A stretch of 50,974 bases of DNA from JAAYYM01 sp964631375 (GTDB lineage Bacteria > Bacillota > Clostridia > Lachnospirales > Lachnospiraceae): positions 1-50,974 of the forward strand of contig CAZVYQ010000017.1 of NCBI GenBank assembly GCA_964631375.1. Direction: 5' to 3'. Of the stretch, positions 27,061 to 33,640 are shown piece by piece. The notes under the pieces were generated by a model that worked only from the letters and a program-made list of their open reading frames with translations, was not told the DNA's origin and made no database searches. Within the stretch, counting starts at the first letter, position 1; every line of letters begins with the position of its first letter. A program made the translations under genes and the position numbers.

Positions 27061-27936
27061 TTACGAATAGATCGGCAATTTGGTTGAACATGCTACAGCA
27101 AGAGAACCCGGTCCGATATGACAGGCAATGCTTAGTGGTAGATGATCAACATATATATCATATCCGGGAAGCGCCGTACACAGTTCCTCTTTGAGTACTT
27201 CTGCCGCTTCTTCATTTTCTGTATGTGCAATATGAAGCCAAACCTTCTGATCACCATCTAGTCCGCCAAAACGCTTTATAATATCATTCTTAATAGCAGC
27301 TATCATAATGGTCTTAGCCTGATTGATTGTCCTTGCCTTCGCAAATTCATCTAACTTATCACCCTGTATCTGTAAAACCGGCTTCAATCTTAAAACAGTA
27401 CCAAGAGCAGCTGCTGCTGGTGTAATCCGTCCACCCTTTTTCAGGTAGTACAAGGTGTCAAGCATGATATAAATACTTGCATCCAACTTGGTTCTCATTA
27501 ATTCATCAACAATCTCCTGTACACTTTTTCCACATTCACGAAGCTTGATGGCATCCAGTACAGATTGTCTTTGTGTAACTGAGATTCTTTGATTATCAAC
27601 AACAAATACTTTTCCTTCATAATCTGCTGAAAGCATTTTTGCCGTCTGACAGGAACCACTCAGACCGCTTGACATAGGAATATAGATAACAGAATCATTC
27701 TCCTGTAACAACTGATCCCACAGGGAAAGAACATCATGAGGGGATGGCTGTGAAGTTGATATATTGGCATCAGATGCCATTCTTGTATAAAACTCTTCTT
27801 TAGAAAGGTCAATTCCTTCGTGAAACATCTCATTTTCTATCGTAAAAGGCATGGCAATCACATAAACGCCAAGACCCTCTGCTTGTTCCGAGGTGATACC
27901 GCTATTGGTATCCGTAACAATTGCTATCTTGTTCAA
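27061..27936 (-). CDS. DegV family fatty-acid-binding protein
   Basis: DegV proteins bind a fatty acid and, in characterised species, act as FakB, presenting it to the DAK2-type kinase FakA for phosphorylation. The 291-residue protein has the family start KIAIVTDTNSGITSEQAEGLG, the ligand-contacting SQPSPHDVLSLW, MSSGLSGSCQTAKM, and LYYLKKGGRITPAAAALG. The start codon is TTG at 27936, supported by GGAGG eight bases upstream; the only nearby ATG is out of frame and leads at once to a stop. A DAK2 gene (30141-31919) lies two genes upstream, on the same strand, making a FakA-FakB relationship plausible but unproven. Confidence 0.9.
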   Translation of the reverse strand: MNKIAIVTDTNSGITSEQAEGLGVYVIAMPFTIENEMFHEGIDLSKEEFYTRMASDANISTSQPSPHDVLSLWDQLLQENDSVIYIPMSSGLSGSCQTAKMLSADYEGKVFVVDNQRISVTQRQSVLDAIKLRECGKSVQEIVDELMRTKLDASIYIMLDTLYYLKKGGRITPAAAALGTVLRLKPVLQIQGDKLDEFAKARTINQAKTIMIAAIKNDIIKRFGGLDGDQKVWLHIAHTENEEAAEVLKEELCTALPGYDIYVDHLPLSIACHIGPGSLAVACSTKLPIYS

Positions 27937-27953
27937 TTCATAATCCTCCGTAT

Positions 27954-30026
27954 TCAGACTGTTACCATTCTACCATTTAATTGCTCTTGTGTAAACAAAA
28001 TTAAGCGTTTTTTCAATCCCGCATGATCTGCATGCTCCAGTGTCGGATCCTCAGCCAATATAGCATCTGCGGCATCTCCGGCTTGCTTTAAAACTGTTGC
28101 ATCTGTGAAGATATCTGCCACTCTGAAGGCAATCGCTCCGCTCTGTCTGATACCAAAGAAATCGCCTGGTCCTCTTGTTTTAAGATCCTCCGATGCAATA
28201 TAGAAGCCATCATTGGATCGATTCAATACTTCCAGCCTTTCCATCGTCTGTTTTGTCTGTGAGCCACTCATAAAGATACAATAGGATTGTGCTTTTCCTC
28301 TCCCAATACGACCTCTTAACTGATGTAGCTGTGACAGGCCAAACCGATCAGCATTCTCGATCAGCATCACACTTGCATTCGGTACATTCACACCCACTTC
28401 TACCACTGTCGTCGAAACAAGGATATGGATATGATTCTTTGAAAAAGCATCCATGATTCGATTCTTTTCCTGTGGCTTCATTTTTCCATGTAAATAGGAT
28501 ATTTCAACAGATGGTGGAAAATAATCTTTCAACTTTCTGGTATAGGATATCACATCCTCAGCATCCAATGCTTCACTTTCTTCTACCATAGGACAGATCA
28601 CATAAGCCTGTCTGCCTTCATTGATCTCACTTTGTATAAATTCATAGGCTTTTTTACGATACCCTGTATTGACTACACAATTTTTTATTGGCAGTCTCTC
28701 AGCCGGCAATTCATCAATCACTGATACATCCAGATCTCCATACAAAATAATGCCCAATGTCCTTGGTATCGGAGTTGCACTCATAACAAGCACATGTGGA
28801 ATCAATCCATTTGCTTTCTCTGATAAAATCTCTCGTTGTCTGACACCGAATCTATGCTGCTCATCAGTAATCGCAAGAGCCAGTTTTTTGTATTGCACCT
28901 TCTCTTGAATCAAAGCATGTGTCCCGATGATTATGTCGGCTTCGCCATCTATGATCTGTTGATAAACTTCTGCTTTTCTCTTAGCATTCATTGAACCCGT
29001 CAGCAGTACCGGCTTCAATGTAATTGCATATTTAGAAAATAAGGAAGTAATGGATTCAAAATGTTGTGTGGCGAGCACCTCGGTGGGAGCCATGAATGCA
29101 GTCTGATATCCATTGAAGCCTGTCATCATTGCGGCAAGTACGGCAATAATCGTCTTTCCACTGCCAACATCACCCTGTACAAGCCTGTTCATGATCTTCT
29201 CTCCCTGTAGATCCTGTTTGATCTCCTCCCACACCTTTTTTTGTGCCTCTGTCAGGCGATATGGCAGAGATTCTATCAGGCGTTTTGTCTGAGCAACTTC
29301 TATCATCTGAAATTCACTCTTTACCGTATCGGTTTGTTCCTTTAGAATTCTTAACTGAAGAATAAAGATCAAAAATTCGTCAAATACCAAACGCCTTCTG
29401 GCTTTGATCAGTTCCTCCATATCGTGTGGAAAATGTATTCCCTTTAATGCATCCTTGATCTCACAAAGCTCATGATTCTGTCTGATCAATTGTGGAAGAT
29501 ATTCCTCGGTATAGGCATCAATCTCCAATGCCTGTCGTACTGCCTTGATTACACTTTGATTCGACAGTTTTGCAGTCAGAGGATATTGTGGCTGTAATGT
29601 ATTGAGTAATTCGTGATAGGCTTCCTGTGTATAATATTTTGGCTGTTCCATCAGCCATGCTGAGTCATTCTCCTGTAGTACACCACGAAATATATATACT
29701 TGTCCTTTTTTTAGACTCTTTTTCAAAAAAGGCATATTAAACCATGTCAACCTCAGTTTTTTAGATTCCGTCAAGGCTATTGTTGAAATGATTTGAAGAT
29801 TTCGAGTCTTTTTTAGTACGGGATTCTGTAGTAATAATGCCTTTACAGCTACAATCTGACCTTTCTTTTCCTGAGAAACTGTTTCCGGTTCCTCTAAATG
29901 ATCATAATTACGTGGAAAATGCCAGATCAAATCACGTACTGTACTGATTCCGAGCTTATGAAAAAGTTCAGATGTCTTTTCGCCGATTCCTTTTAATCCT
30001 TCAAGGCTTTCTGTCTGTTGTTCCAT
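27954..30026 (-). CDS. recG: ATP-dependent DNA helicase RecG
   Basis: Branch-migrating helicase that rescues stalled replication forks. The 690-residue protein has an N-terminal wedge/OB region (about residues 1-240), helicase motif I (Walker A) GDVGSGKTIIAVLAA, motif II DEQHRFGVRQRE, motif III MSATPIPRTL, and motifs V-VI STTVVEVGVNVPNASVMLIENADRFGLSQLHQLRGRIGRG, here in consecutive blocks. The TRG-type tail after FMSGSQT is also present. It follows the DAK2 gene and precedes degV by 17 bases. The order Asp23-DAK2-recG is a conserved Firmicute neighbourhood. Confidence 0.97.
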   Translation of the reverse strand: MEQQTESLEGLKGIGEKTSELFHKLGISTVRDLIWHFPRNYDHLEEPETVSQEKKGQIVAVKALLLQNPVLKKTRNLQIISTIALTESKKLRLTWFNMPFLKKSLKKGQVYIFRGVLQENDSAWLMEQPKYYTQEAYHELLNTLQPQYPLTAKLSNQSVIKAVRQALEIDAYTEEYLPQLIRQNHELCEIKDALKGIHFPHDMEELIKARRRLVFDEFLIFILQLRILKEQTDTVKSEFQMIEVAQTKRLIESLPYRLTEAQKKVWEEIKQDLQGEKIMNRLVQGDVGSGKTIIAVLAAMMTGFNGYQTAFMAPTEVLATQHFESITSLFSKYAITLKPVLLTGSMNAKRKAEVYQQIIDGEADIIIGTHALIQEKVQYKKLALAITDEQHRFGVRQREILSEKANGLIPHVLVMSATPIPRTLGIILYGDLDVSVIDELPAERLPIKNCVVNTGYRKKAYEFIQSEINEGRQAYVICPMVEESEALDAEDVISYTRKLKDYFPPSVEISYLHGKMKPQEKNRIMDAFSKNHIHILVSTTVVEVGVNVPNASVMLIENADRFGLSQLHQLRGRIGRGKAQSYCIFMSGSQTKQTMERLEVLNRSNDGFYIASEDLKTRGPGDFFGIRQSGAIAFRVADIFTDATVLKQAGDAADAILAEDPTLEHADHAGLKKRLILFTQEQLNGRMVTV

Positions 30027-30093
30027 ACAACCTCTCCATAAATCTGAGTCAATTGATTACCTGGTATTCAGCATAATTGCTCACTGAAAGAAT

Positions 30094-30126
30094 ATGACTT
30101 GCATATTGAATGTATATGCAAGTCAT
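30094..30126. repeat. Long inverted repeat between the DAK2 gene and recG
   Basis: ATGACTTGCATAT and its exact reverse complement ATATGCAAGTCAT are separated by seven bases. It starts 14 bases after the DAK2 stop. There is no proper T run on either side, so a terminator is possible but atypical; a protein-binding site or an RNA-stability hairpin are alternatives. Confidence 0.65.
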
Positions 30127-30140
30127 TTCATAATCACATT

Positions 30141-31919
30141 CTATTCTACAGAAACAATATAGTAATAAATCGGTTGTCCTCCTGAATGAACTTCTATATC
30201 ACAGGATGGATATTTCTTCTCGATTTCTGCTGCGAATTCCTCTGCAATTTCTTCTTCTACTTCCTCACCATAATAAATGCTGATTAGTTCAGATTCATCG
30301 TCTACAAGCTTTGAAATCATTTCACCTGCAGTATCTTCAACAATATTGCCCACGGCCAAAATATCATGATCTCCGATTCCCATAATATTGCCCTGCTTGA
30401 TCTCGATATCATTGATAACCGTATCTCTGACTGCATAAGTAACCTGACCGGTCTTGACTTTTTTAATCTCCTCAGTCATTAGTTCTTCATTATCCTCTAC
30501 CGATTGCTCAGGGATAAAATTAATCAATGCCGTAATTCCCTGAGGTGCTGTCTTTGTCGGGATGACAATGATATTTTTACCTTCTACCAGATACTTAGCC
30601 TGATTTGCTGCCAGAATGATATTTTTATTATTGGGAAGAATGAATATATTTTCAGCTGGAACCGCATTGATTGCGTTCAACATGTCCTCTGTACTTGGAT
30701 TCATTGTTTGACCGCCCTCAATTACATAATCAACACCCAGACCTTTGAAGATCGAATTCATTCCCTCACCAATGGAAACAGCTACAAAACCATACTTCTT
30801 GAGTGGTTCATTTGATACAGATACTTCTGCTTCTGAAGGTTGATTTTCTGTTTTGGTCTCTTTTTCAGACTGTTTCATCTTCGGCTCCTGTTTGATTTCC
30901 TTCTTCACAGGCTGTTCATTCTTTGCCGCTTCTTTTTCAGAGAGTTTGAATAGTTTTTCCTGATGCTCCTCTCTCATGTTATCAATCTTCATGTTTGTAA
31001 GTGAACCATAGGTCAGTGCCTTTTGAATTGCAAGGCCTGGATCATTTGTGTGAACATGAACCTTGACAATGTCATCATCTGCTACAACCACGATTGAATC
31101 ACCTATTGATTCAAGATAAGACTTGAAATCAATTTCATTTTTCATATTAAAGACACGATCTATCATAATGATAAACTCAGTACAATAGCCAAATTTTATA
31201 TCAATTGCCGCCTGAACCTCAAGAGAATCCGTTCCTGTACCGACACGCTCTTTGGCATTGCTTTTTTTCACAGCATCACCTGTATAGGTAACGTCTACAT
31301 CTTTGCCAAGAAAAGCGTCATATCCACCTTTTAATACTTCAACCAGACCCTGTCCGCCTGAATCCACGACACCTGCCTGCTTTAAGACAGGAAGCATATC
31401 CGGAGTCTTACTGAGAACCAAATCGGCATGCTTGATAATCTCATCAATCATCACAGCCAGATCATCTGTCTCTGAGACAAGTTCAGAAGCTTTGTCTGCT
31501 GCTCCCTTGGCTACAGTCAGAATGGTTCCCTCCTTTGGCTTCATAACAGCCTTATATGCCGTTTCTGTTGCCTTTTGCATTGCATTTGCAAGGATAATGC
31601 AGTCAATCACTTCTTCTTCCTTGATGATTTTTGTGAATCCACGGAATAACTGTGATAGTATTACACCGGAATTGCCCCTTGCACCACGTAAAGATCCCGA
31701 GGAAATAGCCTTTGACAGACTTTCCATCGTAACATCCTCAAGATTGGACACTTCTTTAGATGCAGACATAATTGTAAGTGTCATATTTGTACCGGTATCC
31801 CCATCTGGAACCGGAAATACATTCAATTCATTAATCCATTCTTTTTTTGCTTCTAATCGGTTCGCTCCTGCCAAAAACATTTTTGCAAATGTCTTTGCAT
31901 CGATTGTTTTTATTGCCAC
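30141..31919 (-). CDS. DAK2 domain protein, FakA/YloV-like kinase
   Basis: Homologue of YloV/FakA, the ATP-dependent kinase that phosphorylates exogenous fatty acids held by DegV-type FakB partners. The N-terminal DAK2 (DhaL-like) domain, about residues 1-200, has FPVPDGDTGTNMTLT and RGARGNSGVILSQLFRGF. A middle domain, an unusual lysine/glutamate-rich insert at about residues 325-365 (KKEIKQEPKMKQSEKETKTE) and a C-terminal domain follow. I chose the GTG at 31919 (592 residues) because AAGGAGG lies eight bases upstream and homologues begin near AIKTIDAKTF; ATGs at 31925 and 31934 are too near or within that site. It follows the Asp23 gene by 43 bases. Confidence 0.88.
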   Translation of the reverse strand: MAIKTIDAKTFAKMFLAGANRLEAKKEWINELNVFPVPDGDTGTNMTLTIMSASKEVSNLEDVTMESLSKAISSGSLRGARGNSGVILSQLFRGFTKIIKEEEVIDCIILANAMQKATETAYKAVMKPKEGTILTVAKGAADKASELVSETDDLAVMIDEIIKHADLVLSKTPDMLPVLKQAGVVDSGGQGLVEVLKGGYDAFLGKDVDVTYTGDAVKKSNAKERVGTGTDSLEVQAAIDIKFGYCTEFIIMIDRVFNMKNEIDFKSYLESIGDSIVVVADDDIVKVHVHTNDPGLAIQKALTYGSLTNMKIDNMREEHQEKLFKLSEKEAAKNEQPVKKEIKQEPKMKQSEKETKTENQPSEAEVSVSNEPLKKYGFVAVSIGEGMNSIFKGLGVDYVIEGGQTMNPSTEDMLNAINAVPAENIFILPNNKNIILAANQAKYLVEGKNIIVIPTKTAPQGITALINFIPEQSVEDNEELMTEEIKKVKTGQVTYAVRDTVINDIEIKQGNIMGIGDHDILAVGNIVEDTAGEMISKLVDDESELISIYYGEEVEEEIAEEFAAEIEKKYPSCDIEVHSGGQPIYYYIVSVE

Positions 31920-31962
31920 TGCCATATCCTCCTTCATTATACCAGCCGTATTCCTTCGCCGA

Positions 31963-32319
31963 TCAATCAATCACGCGAACTCCTTCAACATATATATTAA
32001 TCTTTTCAATACTAAGTCCCGTAAACTCTTCTACTTTATATTTTACATTGCTGATTAGATTATCTGAAACCGCAAGAATACTGACTCCATATGATACAAT
32101 GACATGAAAATCCAATATCAGCTTGTTATCCTCTATAGAAACACTGATACCATGAGTGATGCTTTCTTTTTTTAACAGCTTGACCAATCCATCCTTAACA
32201 CTGACAGCAGCCATTCCTACTATCCCAAAGCACTCAACCGCAACTGTTCCGGCATATTGTGCAATTACTTCAGTATCAATCACAATGTTACCTACCTGAG
32301 TGTTCATGTGACCCTTCAT
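31963..32319 (-). CDS. Asp23/Gls24 family protein (YloU-like)
   Basis: Small cytoplasmic or membrane-associated protein of the alkaline-shock family, linked to cell-envelope stress homeostasis. The 118-residue protein has NIVIDTEVIAQYAGTVAVECFGIVGMA, a central KLILDFHVIVSYG and the C-terminal TGLSIEKINIYVEGVR, all family features. The start at 32319 has GGAGG eight bases upstream; a start 15 bases earlier would ignore it. The gene is divergent from rpmB and leads into the DAK2 gene, the same arrangement as rpmB/yloU/yloV in Bacillus subtilis. Confidence 0.92.
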   Translation of the reverse strand: MKGHMNTQVGNIVIDTEVIAQYAGTVAVECFGIVGMAAVSVKDGLVKLLKKESITHGISVSIEDNKLILDFHVIVSYGVSILAVSDNLISNVKYKVEEFTGLSIEKINIYVEGVRVID

Positions 32320-32361
32320 ATACTTTACCTCCATAATCTATGTTCTTAATAATCCTATCCT

Positions 32362-32390
32362 ATTATAACCGCTTTGTATTAAAAATGAAA
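32362..32390 (-). promoter_or_regulatory. Promoter candidate for the Asp23-DAK2 genes
   Basis: Minus strand: TATAAT (32362-32367) with a weak TTTCAT -35 (32385-32390) at 17-base spacing, about 43 bases before the Asp23 start. Confidence 0.45.
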
Positions 32391-32440
32391 TACAAAAATA
32401 GATATATTTTCATATCCTTGTATTTTCTTTCATCTTTTAC

Positions 32441-32469
32441 TTGCAATTCTGTGAAACATCTGATAGAAT
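32441..32469 (+). promoter_or_regulatory. Sigma-A promoter of rpmB
   Basis: TTGCAA (32441-32446), 17-base spacer, TAGAAT (32464-32469). It lies about 43 bases before the rpmB start, with GAGGAGGTG as ribosome site. Confidence 0.75.
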
Positions 32470-32511
32470 AATTTTTGTTGCGAGAATAGAATTATCAGAG
32501 GAGGTGCAATA

Positions 32512-32697
32512 ATGGCTAAGTGTGATATTTGTGGAAAAGGCGTTCATTTTGGTAATAACGTAAGCCATTCTCATAGAAGATCAAATAGAATTTTTAATTC
32601 AAATGTGAAGCGTGTAAAATGCATGGTAAACGGTACACCAAGAAGACTTCATGTTTGCACAGACTGTTTAAAATCAAACAGAGTAGAAAGAGCATAA
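32512..32697 (+). CDS. rpmB: 50S ribosomal protein L28
   Basis: Structural protein of the large ribosomal subunit, 61 residues, normal length. It starts MAKCDICGKGVHFGNNVSHSHR, the L28 signature. Two CxxC pairs, CDIC at residues 4-7 and CTDC near residue 50, mark the zinc-binding (C+) form rather than the cysteine-free paralogue made under zinc shortage. The GAGGAGGTG site and its own promoter and terminator make it a monocistronic unit, divergent from Asp23/DAK2 as in other Firmicutes. Confidence 0.98.
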   Translation: MAKCDICGKGVHFGNNVSHSHRRSNRIFNSNVKRVKCMVNGTPRRLHVCTDCLKSNRVERA

Positions 32698-32698
32698 A

Positions 32699-32727
32699 AC
32701 AAAAAACAACCGCGAGGTTGTTTTTTT
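32699..32727. terminator. Bidirectional intrinsic terminator
   Basis: AACAACC, loop GCGA, GGTTGTT followed by seven Ts on plus and, read on minus, by a T run as well. It ends rpmB (stop at 32697) and the converging J-domain gene (stop at 32736). Confidence 0.9.
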
Positions 32728-32735
32728 ATTGTAAT

Positions 32736-33254
32736 CTAGTAAACTTCCTTTAACATGCTATATTCCTGATTAATCAGCTGAACCGTATCATGGTCTCCCG
32801 CTACATTGTCAGGATGAAAGATCTTAATCAGATCCTTATATCTCTTTTTCAACGCAAGAGAATTATTGACCCCTCTAAAGAATACACCTGATGAAATGGT
32901 ACTATGGCCGAGATTCACGTTGTCATTTCGTTTTCCAATCAATTGTTGTTTTTCTATTTCAAACTTCTTTTGTTCCTCATGCAGATCACGATATGCACTC
33001 TCAAGTATTTCCCATTTATGTCTGAACAGTATTTTTTCGCTCTCCAACTGTCTGCTTTCCAGTTCATTTCGACTATTTTGTTCCGTCAGTTTTCTAAGCA
33101 TGCCTGATTTCTCTCGTTCGAAATCCTTCATACGCTGCCTTAACTGCTCCTTTTCATCCTCAATACGAATGTTCTCACGAAACAGCCACGATCTCATCTG
33201 CATCAGTTCTTCAAAGGATGCATTTTCCACATCAGCCTTTTTACAAGCGACCAT
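32736..33254 (-). CDS. Coiled-coil protein with C-terminal J domain
   Basis: A 172-residue protein. Residues about 12-110 form a highly charged coiled coil (EDEKEQLRQRMKDFEREK, ESEKILFRHKWEILESAY). The C-terminal 45 residues look like a J domain, ALKKRYKDLIKIFHPDNVAGD, with the HPD motif at 147-149 that stimulates Hsp70 ATPase, followed by INQEYSMLKEVY, where a J domain's last helices would be. Most J proteins have the domain at the N-terminus; here it is at the end and helix I seems short. The start at 33254 has AGGAG six bases upstream. It has its own promoter and shares the bidirectional terminator with rpmB. Likely a DnaK co-chaperone targeting an unknown client; not tested. Confidence 0.78.
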   Translation of the reverse strand: MVACKKADVENASFEELMQMRSWLFRENIRIEDEKEQLRQRMKDFEREKSGMLRKLTEQNSRNELESRQLESEKILFRHKWEILESAYRDLHEEQKKFEIEKQQLIGKRNDNVNLGHSTISSGVFFRGVNNSLALKKRYKDLIKIFHPDNVAGDHDTVQLINQEYSMLKEVY

Positions 33255-33320
33255 ACGAATCTCCTAAGCAAAATACAATTTATAGCGGATACTAATTATT
33301 CTACCACATCATTTAGTACT

Positions 33321-33349
33321 ATTATATTTTGTTATTCGATTTTTTTCAA
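33321..33349 (-). promoter_or_regulatory. Sigma-A promoter of the J-domain gene
   Basis: Minus strand: TTGAAA (33344-33349), 17-base spacer, TATAAT (33321-33326). It lies about 67 bases before the ATG at 33254. Confidence 0.7.
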
Positions 33350-33375
33350 CCTTTTATTTGTGAATTTTTATATTA

Positions 33376-33513
33376 CTACCAGCAATATAGATTATAACCC
33401 AATATCAGCAGCAAAATGATGATTACAACTCCAATCAGGTTATTGGAAATAAACATCATGAGCATCATTCCTATGGCCAGTAAAAATAATGAATACCCGA
33501 TTGTACGTCTCAT
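33376..33513 (-). CDS. Small two-helix membrane protein, unknown function
   Basis: A 45-residue hydrophobic peptide: MRRTIGYSLFLLAIGMMLMMF then NNLIGVVIIILLLILGYNLYC, with a short polar turn between. This looks like two membrane helices with a positive N-terminus inside. The start is uncertain: GGGAG lies 11 bases before ATG 33513 and five bases before a GTG at 33519, which would add two residues; still longer readings are unlikely. It stands alone between a terminator on its right and the J-domain promoter on its left. Function not recognised. Confidence 0.6.
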   Translation of the reverse strand: MRRTIGYSLFLLAIGMMLMMFISNNLIGVVIIILLLILGYNLYCW

Positions 33514-33577
33514 ATGCACCATTTCTCCCTGATAGATTCTATTAATAGAATATGCATATATGAGCAAATTGTTTCAA

Positions 33578-33611
33578 CAAAAAACAGCCATTTTGTAAAA
33601 AATGACTGTTT
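33578..33611 (-). terminator. Intrinsic terminator after the H-cluster/chemotaxis fusion gene
   Basis: Minus strand stem AAACAGTCATTTT / AAAATGGCTGTTT (13 pairs, one wobble) with a TTAC loop and a T run. It begins 30 bases after the stop at 33641. Confidence 0.88.
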
Positions 33612-33640
33612 CTTTTATACACTATGTGGAACCAATGTGT

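Noticed and set aside
31920..31970. Earlier ATG starts for the DAK2 protein
   Set aside because: They overlap the AAGGAGG site and would precede the point where homologues begin; GTG 31919 has correct spacing.
31303..32058. Plus-strand open frame (251 residues) opposite the DAK2 gene
   Set aside because: Serine/proline/alanine-rich translation typical of an antisense shadow; the minus-strand gene has clear family motifs.
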